64,000 nt of DNA from Dictyobacter arantiisoli (GCF_008326305.1 NZ_BIXY01000030.1:1-64000); one strand, 5' to 3'. Numbered from the stretch's first letter, positions 36,718 to 45,670 are shown. Numbers and translations are program-made. Notes: generated by a model from the sequence alone, not told the origin.

Positions 36718-38010
36718 ATGACGCACGCTGCAAGAGTATATGCGACACTCGGCGACTGGATTGCACACGAGGTGCTTCCATTCTCGCTCGATTCTCGCCC
36801 GGATTTCAACGCCGCCGTGGATACGGTGATCGACTCACTTGGCAATGCGGTAGAAGTGCTTGGCTTTGGAGAAGCGCTCCATGGAGGGGACGAACTGCTT
36901 GTCCTTCGCAACCAACTCTTCCAACGCCTTGTAGAAGCCCATGGCTACAGCGCCATTGCCATTGAGAGCGGTTTTCCTCAGGGATCTATCGCCAACGACT
37001 ACGTGCTTGGCCGGGGTCCAGCATCCTATGAGGAGTTGCAAGATACTGGCTTTAGCCACGGTTTCGGAAAGTTCGAAGCGAATCGAGAACTGGTCGAGTG
37101 GATGAGACACTACAATGCTGATCCAGCTCACCCTACAAAACTCCAGTTCTATGGGTTCGATAGCCCAACCGATGTGATCGCAGATAGTCCCCGCCAGACA
37201 CTGCATTTTGTGCTTGATTACCTCAGCGAGAGAGATGAGGCCCTCGGCCAGGAGTATCGCAAGCGCATCGACCCGCTGCTCGGACAGGACGCTGCCTGGG
37301 AGAATCCGGCTACCGTGCTCGACCCGACGCAAGCGATAGGTCGATCACCGGAGGCAACCGCATTGCGGATCGAGACAGAGGAGCTGATTTCAGAACTGCG
37401 CGTGCGCTATCCCGAATTGGTCGCGAAGAGCGACGAGAGCCGCTATCAAGAAGCCGTCCACTATGCAGTGATGGCTCGGCAGCTCCTGAACTTTCATGCT
37501 ACGCTCGCGCAAACGTCCGAGAAGCGCCAGGCCCGCCTGCTCGGCATCCGTGCCGCAATGATGGCAGAGAATCTGGCGTACATCGTCTCCCGTGAACAGG
37601 GTCGAGGCAACGTATTGGTTTTTGCCCACAATATCCATCTCAAGCGTGGAAAGGTGCAATGGGGGAATGAGACGGTGATCTGGTGGCCCGTTGGATCTCA
37701 TCTTCATGAACTGTTCGGTCGCCGCTATGCCGTCATCGGCTCAGCCGTAGGCTCCTCGCTAGCCAACGGGATCAGCCAGCCAGAAGCCGGGACACTTGAG
37801 GCGCGGTTCACATCCGCTCCCGGACCAGTGCGGTTCATTCCCACCCATCAAGGGCAAGGGCTTCCTGCCGAGGAAATGGCGGCACTTCCGATTCGCTCTG
37901 GCAGTCAGAAGAACAGGAGCTATGAATCACTGGGTGCCCAAAGCTTCACCGATTTCGATTGGTTCGCTGTCCTGGATACAGCGACATACAACGGGTGGGG
38001 CCATTTCTAG
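36718..38010 (+). CDS. Erythromycin-esterase-family hydrolase
   Basis: A 430-residue member of the erythromycin esterase family (EreA/EreB-like fold). VLGFGEALHGGDE carries the conserved Gly-Glu-x-x-His of the active site, IAIESGFPQG and LQFYGFDSPT follow, and VFAHNIHLKRG near residue 315 holds the second conserved His. Distant members include proteins of other or unknown activity, so macrolide resistance is possible but not shown. ATG at 36718 is preferred over ATG 36682 because CGGAGGG sits about eight bases upstream. Confidence 0.88.
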   Translation: MTHAARVYATLGDWIAHEVLPFSLDSRPDFNAAVDTVIDSLGNAVEVLGFGEALHGGDELLVLRNQLFQRLVEAHGYSAIAIESGFPQGSIANDYVLGRGPASYEELQDTGFSHGFGKFEANRELVEWMRHYNADPAHPTKLQFYGFDSPTDVIADSPRQTLHFVLDYLSERDEALGQEYRKRIDPLLGQDAAWENPATVLDPTQAIGRSPEATALRIETEELISELRVRYPELVAKSDESRYQEAVHYAVMARQLLNFHATLAQTSEKRQARLLGIRAAMMAENLAYIVSREQGRGNVLVFAHNIHLKRGKVQWGNETVIWWPVGSHLHELFGRRYAVIGSAVGSSLANGISQPEAGTLEARFTSAPGPVRFIPTHQGQGLPAEEMAALPIRSGSQKNRSYESLGAQSFTDFDWFAVLDTATYNGWGHF

Positions 38011-38274
38011 AAGACTGGAGCGCACGTTCCGAGCAATCACGTCCTCGCCTTTGAGATGCTTCTAAAGAGACCATTCCAATATGCACACCATTTGAGGTGA
38101 TTTAGCCTTTCGTTATGACACAGCCACAGATCAATAAACTGGTCATTTTTCTGGCTCCAAAAAACGGATGAGATACACTGAGTGCAGAGCAGTGGCATAC
38201 AAGAGAGCACATCTCAGCGGTTGGTCTCTCTTGTATGCCATATCATAGGAGTCACCTATTGTGACAGGTAAAAG

Positions 38275-38446
38275 ACCTTTTAAGCTCCCTGTAAGAGCAT
38301 TCCCCGCGAGGTAGCCCCTGCAAGCGGAGCGGCATAACCTCCCGATACTCAGGTGAGTGATACCAGCGGTTGAAGTGCTCCACATCCTCAAATTCCAGGA
38401 TCGCTACCGCTTGCGGCTGCCAGTTCCCTTCAACCGCCTCTGGTGC
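38275..38446 (-). pseudogene. Remnant of a DUF1330 gene
   Basis: Read on the minus strand, one frame gives GNWQPQAVAILEFEDVEHFN followed by RWYHSPEYREVMPLRLQ, the core of DUF1330 (a ferredoxin-like-fold family). A stop codon lies just upstream of APEAVEG, and the rest of the N-terminus is missing, so only about 55 residues survive. It runs head-on into an HxlR fragment at about 38440. Confidence 0.6.
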
Positions 38447-38599
38447 TCAGTGGAAGCAGCATTGGATGTAATAGGAGGCAAATGGAAAAGTGTCATTGTG
38501 TTTCATTTGCTTTCAGGAACTAAGCGTTTTAACGAATTGCATCGTTCCTTCCAGGGTATCACCCATCGAATGTTGACCTTGCTATTGCTCTACTTCTAA
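38441..38599 (+). pseudogene. Truncated HxlR-family gene remnant
   Basis: CSVEAALDVIGGKWKSVIVF followed by HLLSGTKRFNELHRSFQGITHRMLT is the N-terminal half of an HxlR winged-helix domain, including its Cys. The reading frame then ends after a few unrelated residues, so the recognition-wing half is gone. It is distinct from the intact HxlR gene at 35310. Confidence 0.75.
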
Positions 38600-38910
38600 C
38601 GACGAGGGATCGACATTGAGCGAAAGCGTGATGACCACCGCGCTCCCATCCGTCGCAAAGAATGATGACGAGGCCACTGGCTGACTCGCCGCCCGTGGTG
38701 CCTGCACGGCGGTGACATGCGACACTTGTGAGAGCGCCGTCGCCACCTGAATAATTGCCCCACGGTACTGTACCTGACGCAGGTCATGCCCCGGATCGTT
38801 GAGGATCACACCTGCACCTGGGCAGTGTCGCTGAAGTGCGCCTGGTACACATTGAACGCTTGAACGGAAGGAGACGTGGCGAGGTTTCTACCCACGGGAT
38901 GCGCAACGAG
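38596..38910 (-). pseudogene. Frameshifted fragment, probably of an MMPL/RND transporter gene
   Basis: On the minus strand, SPSVQAFNVYQAHFSDTAQVQV is followed, after a frame change near 38812, by ILNDPGHDLRQVQYRGAIIQ and TALSQVSHVTAVQAP...SSSFFATDGSAVVITLSLN. That order resembles the first extracytoplasmic domain of MMPL-type exporters. Both ends are missing. The family call is tentative; the frameshift and truncation are visible. Confidence 0.4.
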
Positions 38911-38944
38911 TTTAGCTCATGAATAAACACCGAAAAAAGGGAGC

Positions 38945-39006
38945 TTGACATCCTTCTTTCTCTGTCCTATACTTACAGTGTAAGCTTACACTGTAAGTAT
39001 AGGACA
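38945..39006 (+). promoter_or_regulatory. Promoter with 44-bp perfect palindromic operator
   Basis: TTGACA (38945-38950) and TATACT (38968-38973) are 17 bases apart. The -10 lies inside a perfect palindrome at 38963-39006 whose half is TGTCCTATACTTACAGTGTAAG. Each half itself contains TTACAGTGTAA-type symmetry, so two regulator dimers could sit side by side. It directly precedes the TetR gene and probably mediates autorepression. Confidence 0.85.
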
Positions 39007-39012
39007 AAAAGG

Positions 39013-39657
39013 ATGAGGATCATGACGAAATCTGGTGATCCGCTCACACGGCAACGGGTGTTAGAAGCCGCCCTGCGCTTGCTTGATCAAGAAGGGCTGG
39101 AAGGTTTTAGTATGCGCAAGCTCGGAGCTTCGCTTGGGGTCGAGGCGATGTCGCTCTACAACCATGTGGAGAGTAAGCGAGCTGTATTTGATGGGGTAAT
39201 CGAACTGCTCATCATTCAGGCACCGTTGCCTCTGCGCCCCAATGCCACGCCACGCGAGGAATTGTGGGCCATTGCTCATGCTTTTCGGGATGTGCTCCGC
39301 GCTCATCCACGGGTGCTTCCACTCGTGGCAACCAGTCCGCTGCGCACATCAGCCTCTCTCGCCATGTTAGATCACCTTCTGGGAACACTCCACCTGGCAC
39401 AGATCACCGGCGTTCAGTCCATCTATGCGCTCCAATGCCTGGTCGGTTTTATTGTTGGGCATACCTTGCTCGGCACGGGAACGCAAGCAATCGCGGATCT
39501 GGAACCAGGGCCAAGCGGTCCGACGGTCTGGCAACACTTTCCGGCAGACCACTACCCCAGGCTTCACACGCTCTTGCCAGAGCTCGCACAGTGGAATGCT
39601 GACCAGGAGTTTGACTTTGGGTTGCAGGCCCTGTTTCAGGGCTTATTTGAGCAATAG
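39013..39657 (+). CDS. TetR-family transcriptional regulator
   Basis: A 214-residue repressor (or 211 from ATG 39022). The helix-turn-helix is in ALRLLDQEGLEGFSMRKLGASLGVEAMSLYNHVESKRA. The C-terminal ligand domain (RPNATPREELWAIAHAFRDVLRAHPRVLPLVAT) is of the TetR_C type seen in TetR-like drug sensors. It probably binds the palindrome overlapping its own promoter and controls the alpha/beta hydrolase gene 15 bases downstream. Both starts have a purine-rich ribosome-binding site, so the start is not settled. Confidence 0.9.
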   Translation: MRIMTKSGDPLTRQRVLEAALRLLDQEGLEGFSMRKLGASLGVEAMSLYNHVESKRAVFDGVIELLIIQAPLPLRPNATPREELWAIAHAFRDVLRAHPRVLPLVATSPLRTSASLAMLDHLLGTLHLAQITGVQSIYALQCLVGFIVGHTLLGTGTQAIADLEPGPSGPTVWQHFPADHYPRLHTLLPELAQWNADQEFDFGLQALFQGLFEQ

Positions 39658-39672
39658 AAAGGGAGAGACAGC

Positions 39673-40536
39673 ATGTCAAGAACAGAGGTAAAACACTACA
39701 AAGTCGCCAATGGAGATGTGCAACTCGCGGTCAGTGAGACTGGCCAGGGGCAGACGCTCCTGTTCTTCAACGGTGGTGGGGCAACACAAGTGTCCTGGAA
39801 GCGGATCATTGCGAAACTCGAAGGGCAGTATCGGCTCGTGACCTTCGATTTTCGCAATCATGGGAAAACCACCACCGCGCATAACACCTCCTTGGAGAGC
39901 TTCCTGGCGGATGCGGAGGCCATGATGGACAAGGTTGCTCTCGATCGACCGATTCTGGTCGGCTGGTCTCTGGGGGCAGATCTAGCTGTCTGGTATGCGG
40001 CACGCCATCCAGGGAGGGTGGCAGGGTTGTTTCTCATTGATGGAGCTGTGCCGGTCAACCTGGTGAGTGATCCCGAGGATACAAGAAGGCGACTCAAGAC
40101 ACCAGCGGTGAAATACGGGCCTTTGCTTTTGTCTCTGGTTGGTATGGGCTATCGCCTCACGCCTGATGAGTATGCGACGCTTACCATTGAGCTCAATAGG
40201 AGCCGCGAGCAGCTTCTTTCGGTCTATGAGCAACTGGATTGTCCCGTGGAACTGGTTCTGGCAACGAAAAGTGCCGGGGAAAAGGGGGAGCGCGCTGAGC
40301 GAAACAATGCCCTATGGCGATCTGGAGGAGAACAACTGGGGCACTTGCATCCAGAGTTTTCTATTCAGTGGTTGGACAGCAGCCATCAACTCCCATTGAA
40401 AGAGCCAGTCAGCCTCGCGCGCTCCCTTGGCACGTTTGTCCAACGCATTCAGGCTGGCTCGTCAATCCCAACGGGAGACGAGCGACCAACATCAATTGAC
40501 CTCGCACTGGAAACGCCGCAAAAGGAAGGGGAATGA
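39673..40536 (+). CDS. Alpha/beta hydrolase
   Basis: A cytosolic hydrolase of 287 residues. FFNGGGATQ (oxyanion region), VTFDFRNHGKT, the nucleophile elbow GWSLGAD with its Ser near residue 100, and a late His in LDSSHQLPL near 238 complete the usual triad pattern. The substrate is unknown. GGGAGAG precedes the ATG. It is the second gene of a two-gene unit with the TetR regulator, so the regulator's ligand may be the hydrolase substrate or product. Confidence 0.88.
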   Translation: MSRTEVKHYKVANGDVQLAVSETGQGQTLLFFNGGGATQVSWKRIIAKLEGQYRLVTFDFRNHGKTTTAHNTSLESFLADAEAMMDKVALDRPILVGWSLGADLAVWYAARHPGRVAGLFLIDGAVPVNLVSDPEDTRRRLKTPAVKYGPLLLSLVGMGYRLTPDEYATLTIELNRSREQLLSVYEQLDCPVELVLATKSAGEKGERAERNNALWRSGGEQLGHLHPEFSIQWLDSSHQLPLKEPVSLARSLGTFVQRIQAGSSIPTGDERPTSIDLALETPQKEGE

Positions 40537-40669
40537 GCAAGTGCATTTTGCGCGGAAGCGTTTTGGCCGCTACGATGTGATCGATTTTCTCGCAGTGCTT
40601 TTCGGCTACGCGATCAGTGGCTCGGCAGTTTCGGCAATCGTGGCAATGGTCCCTCCCTCAAACAATCGC

Positions 40670-40734
40670 TTGACATACGGAACAACGTTCCGTATAATAC
40701 TAATCGGAGCAAAGTTCCGATTAGTATTATCATA
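40670..40734 (+). promoter_or_regulatory. Consensus sigma-70 promoter with two operators
   Basis: TTGACA (40670-40675), 17-base spacer, TATAAT (40693-40698). The spacer is an inverted repeat ATACGGAAC-3-GTTCCGTAT (40675-40695). A second, 15-base inverted repeat (ATAATACTAATCGGA, 40694-40708, with its complement at 40716-40730) covers the start-site region. Both contain a GGA(A/G)CAA(C/A)GTTCC-like core. This is a strong promoter built for tight repression. Confidence 0.85.
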
Positions 40735-40762
40735 CGCGAAATAGTGGAAGGAAGATCTTTCT

Positions 40763-41725
40763 ATGAATGAATCAGACATGGCAGCGACATCCGTGACCAT
40801 GAGTGCGCCTACTCCTGTCGTCTCTGTCAGTCCTGTAGTGCTGCCAACTCCGGGGCGTGCTGTGGATTTGCAGATGCGAGTTTCCGCCCCTGTGACCGGG
40901 CGCGATCTCCCCATCATCCTCTTCTCACACGGCCACGGAAACTCGTGGTATCTTTCCTCGTTGCACGGCTACAGCCCACTCGCCGATTTCTGGGCTGCTC
41001 ACGGCTTCGTCGTGATCCAGCCCACCCATCTCGACTCAAGGGCGCTAGGCCTCAGAGACGCTCCCGGAGGACCCTTGTTCTGGCGGTCCCGCGTAGAGGA
41101 CATGAAGCGCATCCTCGACCAGCTTGACCTTATCGAGGCTTCCGTGCCGCAACTCAGCGGGCGCCTGGATCGAAGCCGGATCGCCGCAGCCGGGCATTCA
41201 ATGGGCGGACATACGACAAGTATGCTGTTGGGCGCGCGGCTTACCGATCCCAATGACGGAACGGAAGTGGATATGGCCGATTCCCGGATCAAAGCGGGTG
41301 TGCTGCTTGCCGCGCCTGGCAGAGGCGGTGCTGATCTCAGCGCGTTCGCGGCTGAGCATTATCCATTCTTCTTGTACCCCAGCTTTGCTGAGATGACGAC
41401 GCCGGCCCTCGTGGTCGCGGGCGATAAAGATGTCTCCCCCCATCTGACGGTTCGGGGTGCGGACTGGCATGCTGATCCGTACATCCTGAGTCCCGGCCCC
41501 AAGTGCTTGCTTACGTTGTTTGGTGCAAAACATGGGCTTGGCGGGGTTGCCGGGTACGACGCGGCTGAAACGACCGACGAGAACCCCAAGCTACTGGCTG
41601 CGGTCCAGCAGCTTACCTGGGCCTACCTGCGCACCGCGCTCTACCCCGAAGACCCCACCTGGCCGGCAGCGCGCATGGCTTTGATGCAGAGTCCCAATCC
41701 ACTGGGTCGAATTGAATCCAGGTGA
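40763..41725 (+). CDS. Alpha/beta hydrolase, chlorophyllase/PAF-acetylhydrolase-like
   Basis: A 320-residue hydrolase. LFSHGHGNSWYL is the oxyanion-hole strand, GHSMGGHT (about residue 153) carries the nucleophile Ser, and GAKHGLGG near 260 the probable catalytic His. The layout matches the chlorophyllase/dienelactone-hydrolase branch; the substrate is unknown. The coding sequence is more GC-rich than its neighbours, suggesting transfer. AAGGAAG precedes the ATG and a strong repressible promoter lies 65 bp upstream. Confidence 0.87.
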   Translation: MNESDMAATSVTMSAPTPVVSVSPVVLPTPGRAVDLQMRVSAPVTGRDLPIILFSHGHGNSWYLSSLHGYSPLADFWAAHGFVVIQPTHLDSRALGLRDAPGGPLFWRSRVEDMKRILDQLDLIEASVPQLSGRLDRSRIAAAGHSMGGHTTSMLLGARLTDPNDGTEVDMADSRIKAGVLLAAPGRGGADLSAFAAEHYPFFLYPSFAEMTTPALVVAGDKDVSPHLTVRGADWHADPYILSPGPKCLLTLFGAKHGLGGVAGYDAAETTDENPKLLAAVQQLTWAYLRTALYPEDPTWPAARMALMQSPNPLGRIESR

Positions 41726-42021
41726 AACTCTCAGAAACGCAGTCGCGGTTTCTGATCGATTCGGTCGCGGACAACCTCCGGGGCAGTCGGGCCCTTGGTG
41801 AGGCGTTAGCCATCCCGCGGCGGCGTCTGAGACATGGGTGGGGGTGGGGAAGCTTGGCAGCTTCACCCCACAAGGCTAATAGCTTAGCAACTCCAAAGAC
41901 AAATCACCAGGGGCCGCGCCCACGACAAGGCGGACCAGAACCCGATAGTGCTGAAGATGTGGCCCAGAAGATTCTCGAGGCGGCACGCAATGAGCCGCAC
42001 GATCCATATATTGATCGTTAA
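41726..42021 (+). pseudogene. Possible relic ending in SDR-like tail
   Basis: The frame closes with DSAEDVAQKILEAARNEPHD PYIDR, which resembles the C-terminus of short-chain dehydrogenases. The preceding 70 residues do not look like the rest of such an enzyme, and there is no Rossmann motif. I read it as a remnant; it could be chance. Confidence 0.25.
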
Positions 42022-42136
42022 GCGATCAATATGAGTACTGCTTTACCATATGTGGCTCTTCGACCACTTTATGCCTTTGAGAGGGCATCCCAATACGGTC
42101 CAAATAAGCCATGCTCCTAACGGAGCACCCTGAACC

Positions 42137-42500
42137 ATGAAATTGCTCATGACAAAAAGCACCATGGGAGCCTGCATCGACATCGGTGGTGGTATGGTGG
42201 ACCTCTACGTGGCGCGAGGTGCGCAACCTATTGCTGAGTATTGCAAAAGTGATCGGTCGAAGCCGCTGCGCAACTGGTGCGTGAGATTTTTGCGAATCGG
42301 CATCCTGGCGGAGGACTCACCGATCTGGAGACTCGCGAGATCCAGCAGCAGAAGGAGAATGAATGAGCTGGATATTTCCTCAGACGAGAGCCTTCAAAAA
42401 AGTTTATCCTGGTTGTCCCTTCCAAAGGTGACCAACACTTTCTGCTGTATGACAACGAACTCCAACCCCAGATACATCCACGTCAGACACACCGGTAGAA
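42137..42500 (+). pseudogene. Degenerate coding sequence of unknown family
   Basis: Short stretches with protein-like composition lie in shifting frames: SVEAAAQLVREIFANRHPGG running on to ETREIQQQKENE and a stop (to about 42366), then KFILVVPSKGDQHFLLYDNE and a stop near 42500. The frame changes and lack of one continuous frame suggest a decayed gene. I do not recognise it. It borders the iteron-associated gene cluster. Confidence 0.3.
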
Positions 42501-42617
42501 AAGGTCGCGCACGGCGCGGCATTCACACCGAAACCGATGATCACTATAGACCTATGACAAAAGAAAAAGGGAAATATCGTCCACTTGTGAAAGAATCCCG
42601 AAATATAGTGGCGCCAT

Positions 42618-45125
42618 CTACCGGCTCCGCTTGTATTGTTTTGTACGGATCTTTTTACCGCTATTGATCAAAATTCTCATTTCAGCGGCAAATTGCTCAT
42701 AGGTCATAGTTGCATAATTGTTGATCAGCTTAAGGGTCTCCTCCTCAACTGCATGGTGTTTGTAATATTTACAACGCGAGGTGAAATAGGCTCCTGGATT
42801 TTGTAGGGTTGTATAACCAGGCTCATGCATTGACAGGACTGTATCGAAAAAAGCATTCATCACAACTTTAGCACTAAAATTGCTCAAAAGTTGTTCGTTT
42901 TGTTTATGAAGTTTTTCTTTGTCTGTTTCCTGACTATCGAAGGTTTCTGAAAGAAAGCGAGCACCCTCTCTACGTAACGTAACGTTATTAAATAATATAT
43001 TAAATAATATATTAATATTACGTTCACGTAAGACCTCGTAGAGGTCTTTTACGTAAAGCTCCGAGTCAATCGTTTCAGGGATACGTGGCGGTGTAGTATT
43101 GGCTGCCTTCGCGATATTGTCCCAGAAGCGCTGATGGCGGACGTAGGGATCTTCCTCATCCTCAGGCTCCTGCAAACAACCTTCTGAGGCTGCCTGGGGG
43201 GTAGACTCTGTGAGGGTTGTATTCGCCACAGTTGAGGGATACTCAGACGCGAATGAGTCTACCGCTGGTGGATACTGACTCGCTACTGGTTGTTGAGAGT
43301 CTACCGCTGGTGGATACTGACTCGCTACTGGTTGTTGAGAGTCTACCGCTGGTGGATACTGACTCGCTACCGGTTGTTGAGAGTCTACCGCTGGTGGATA
43401 CTGACTCGCTACCGGTTGTTGAGAGTCTACCGCTGGTGGATACTGACTCGCTACTGGTTGTTGAGAGTCTACCGCTGGTGGATACTGACTCGCTACTGGT
43501 TGTTGAGAGTCTACCGCTGGTGGATACTGATCTTTGTCTGTAGGAATATACTGACGTCCCGTACACTCAAAAACATAAGCGCAGGCGTTAAAATTACGTA
43601 TCCTATAGGATAACGCAAGTGTGCGAATAATGTTTAATTCAATCGACTTCCACATGTATCCTCTGGTACGACTGAGTAGACCAGCGTTATACATACGCAG
43701 GTAATGGGTATATAACTGATCGTGAACCTGCTTGAAGAAAATGGGAGGGAGAGCTGATCTTTGCCAGCAAACATTCGGATCTGTTAGCAGATCATCGTAG
43801 CGGTAAAGCACGCTTACGATTAAGTTTTCCCCTTCGAGAGATTCCTCCTCGAAAGTCTTCTCTTCATAAGGTTGTTGGTAGACTTCTTCATCCTTTTGTG
43901 GATATCCATCCGCATAAGAAGACTTTTCTGTCGACTCAGGTTCAACATGCTCAGTCTCGAGTCTACCCTGTGAGGAGACTTTCCAGCGAGAAGGAGACTT
44001 TTCTGTCGACTCAGGTTCAACATGTTCAGTCTCGAGTCTACCCTGAGAGGAGACTTTCCAGGGAGAAGAAGACTTTTCTGTCGACTCAGATTCAACATGT
44101 TCAGTCTCGAGTCTACCCTGTGAGGAGACTTTCCAGGAAAAAGGAGACTTTTCTGTCGACTCAGGTTCAACATGTTCAGTCTCGAGTCTACCCTGTGAGG
44201 AGACTTTTTGTATTTCAGGGAGACTTTTCCTAGTTTCACGGGTAGACTGTCGTGGGCTTGCCTGAATGGTTTTCTTTGTCTGTTTGCTTGTTTTCTCGAT
44301 ACGCATCTTCGGGCTTATTGCTTGCTTGTCCACAGTGAATGTTGATGGTGAAAATATTTTGCTCATAACTTCACTGATGATGCGTAACGCGATATGCTGC
44401 CCTTTAGACGCCTCAATGTCTTCAGACCGCATTATCTCTAACATCGGTCCATAAACGGCGTTGTGAAGGCGTATAGGGGCATCTGCGTCAAGCGGGAAGG
44501 GTCCCATCTCCATATCCAGATGGCTTGCCAGTAGCTTATTGAGTATCAGGCGTTCTTTCACCTTTCTGGTGAATTGGCTTACTTTAGGGCGGCTCTGAGT
44601 GATGAGTTTGTCCAGAGCAGCTACTGTGGTTGGCTTCTCGATTTTTTGGAGTGGGAAGACTAATTGGACTTCTTTGCCGTGTTTGTGGCGAAAGAGCAAT
44701 CCTAAGGCTGCAAAGACAACAACATATTTGTGGGTCGTATCATAACCCCAATGGATTGCCTGGGCAAGATGACGGATCGTTCGGACGCTGATGACAGCGA
44801 CCTTCTCTCCCAGAAATTCCAGGCCAGGTAAGACGTTCTGGATGATCTTTGCGTTCTGGAGTACACGTGCGATAAATTCGAGTCCGCCAGTAGGAAAAAG
44901 GGTCGCAATGAATTCCAGAACATCAGCATTGATGTGCTCATAGACGTTATTTTGTGATAACGTGACTGCGGCAAACTCTGAGACAGGCTGCGCTTCTCCT
45001 CTCCGCCCCCTTTCTCCGAGCACACTTTGTTGCATATACGTCTCCGCTTCTTCATTGACCGATGTAGACGATGAAATATCCGTTGATTTTCTAGCTCGTG
45101 CTTTGTTCATATTTCCAGCCACCAC
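42618..45125 (-). CDS. Repeat-rich protein of the iteron locus, possible replication/maintenance factor
   Basis: An 835-residue soluble protein. Residues 1-260 form an ordered domain (ADVLEFIATLFPTGGLEFIARVLQ, then RHLAQAIHWGYDTTHKYVVVFAALGLLFRHKHG, winged-helix-like). About 307-403 are four 25-residue acidic repeats (KVSSQGRLETEHVEPESTEKS). About 435-520 form a second ordered part. About 530-625 contain seven QYPPAVDSQQPVAS units, and a helical C-terminus follows. The family is not recognised. GTG at 45125 is chosen because GAGGGG precedes it by seven bases. It is transcribed away from the iteron array, whose first three copies lie 250 bp upstream, so the array may control it. Confidence 0.7.
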   Translation of the reverse strand: MVAGNMNKARARKSTDISSSTSVNEEAETYMQQSVLGERGRRGEAQPVSEFAAVTLSQNNVYEHINADVLEFIATLFPTGGLEFIARVLQNAKIIQNVLPGLEFLGEKVAVISVRTIRHLAQAIHWGYDTTHKYVVVFAALGLLFRHKHGKEVQLVFPLQKIEKPTTVAALDKLITQSRPKVSQFTRKVKERLILNKLLASHLDMEMGPFPLDADAPIRLHNAVYGPMLEIMRSEDIEASKGQHIALRIISEVMSKIFSPSTFTVDKQAISPKMRIEKTSKQTKKTIQASPRQSTRETRKSLPEIQKVSSQGRLETEHVEPESTEKSPFSWKVSSQGRLETEHVESESTEKSSSPWKVSSQGRLETEHVEPESTEKSPSRWKVSSQGRLETEHVEPESTEKSSYADGYPQKDEEVYQQPYEEKTFEEESLEGENLIVSVLYRYDDLLTDPNVCWQRSALPPIFFKQVHDQLYTHYLRMYNAGLLSRTRGYMWKSIELNIIRTLALSYRIRNFNACAYVFECTGRQYIPTDKDQYPPAVDSQQPVASQYPPAVDSQQPVASQYPPAVDSQQPVASQYPPAVDSQQPVASQYPPAVDSQQPVASQYPPAVDSQQPVASQYPPAVDSFASEYPSTVANTTLTESTPQAASEGCLQEPEDEEDPYVRHQRFWDNIAKAANTTPPRIPETIDSELYVKDLYEVLRERNINILFNILFNNVTLRREGARFLSETFDSQETDKEKLHKQNEQLLSNFSAKVVMNAFFDTVLSMHEPGYTTLQNPGAYFTSRCKYYKHHAVEEETLKLINNYATMTYEQFAAEMRILINSGKKIRTKQYKRSR
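43255..43530. repeat. 42-bp coding tandem repeat, seven units
   Basis: GAGTCTACCGCTGGTGGATA begins at 43255, 43297, 43339, 43381, 43423, 43465 and 43507. Units are nearly identical, differing mainly at ACTGGTTG/ACCGGTTG, so expansion is recent. They encode QYPPAVDSQQPVAS, a flexible Pro/Gln spacer. Confidence 0.95.
43917..44207. repeat. 75-bp coding tandem repeat, four units
   Basis: Units share CTTTTCTGTCGACTCAGGTT and CAGTCTCGAGTCTACCCTG and encode an acidic 25-residue segment (KVSSQGRLETEHVEPESTEKSxxxW). They are almost identical at base level, like the 42-bp repeat in the same gene. Confidence 0.9.
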
Positions 45126-45269
45126 CGAATCCCCTCAAAAATTTTAAAATTTGATGCTTGCTTGATTAGCGAGTAGATCATAATAGTGTTATGAGCAGAG
45201 TTGCGCGGGAATTTATATCACCCCAAGATGGAACATTATGTTGATTTATTGTGTAATCCGCGCCTCTCT

Positions 45270-45284
45270 ACAACTTCAAGTTGT
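45270..45284. promoter_or_regulatory. Small palindrome upstream of the 835-residue gene
   Basis: ACAACTTCAAGTTGT is a perfect palindrome about 145 bp before the GTG start, between that start and the first iterons. It could be an operator. Confidence 0.35.
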
Positions 45285-45444
45285 GATGTATATAGTACCT
45301 TGAGAAATCATGTTTTACTAGTGGTACTACAAGGCAAATGTGGTTTATGAGTCTGGAGGTTTTACGCTCAGAAACGCGCCGTACCATGGTGGGGTTTTCA
45401 CCGCACCCTGGTGGGGTTTTCACCGCACCCTGGTGGGGTTTTTT

Positions 45445-45670
45445 CCCTTTGAGCACAGTACTTCTGGTATATTCCTTCCATTTACGTTTATCTGGTTGTT
45501 TGCTTGACGTGAAATCCTTTACTGATCATTTTTTTTACTCTTTTTCTTACAGTTATTTATGTAAATATTATGGTGTTTACATGTCAATACAACCTGACTT
45601 ATTAGCAAACGGTCTGTGCGCCACTTCTACTTATTATCAAATAGATTTTTATCATTGTATGTTCTGTATT
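45445..45670. other. AT-rich iteron-free segment, candidate unwinding element
   Basis: Between iterons 3 and 4 the sequence is strongly AT-rich, with runs such as ATCATTTTTTTTACTCTTTT and ATTTATGTAAATATTATGG. No open frame or hairpin stands out. An iteron-flanked AT-rich block is the expected place for strand opening. A second, milder AT-rich block lies at 46080-46180. Confidence 0.4.

Noticed and set aside
43217-43613. Plus-strand open frames of more than 100 codons over the 42-bp repeats
   Set aside because: The repeat length is a multiple of three, so all frames stay open. The products are low-complexity antisense translations of the 835-residue gene.
44325-44333. DnaA-box-like TTGTCCACA near the iteron locus
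   Set aside because: A single copy, one mismatch from the common consensus, inside coding sequence. Chance is the simpler reading.
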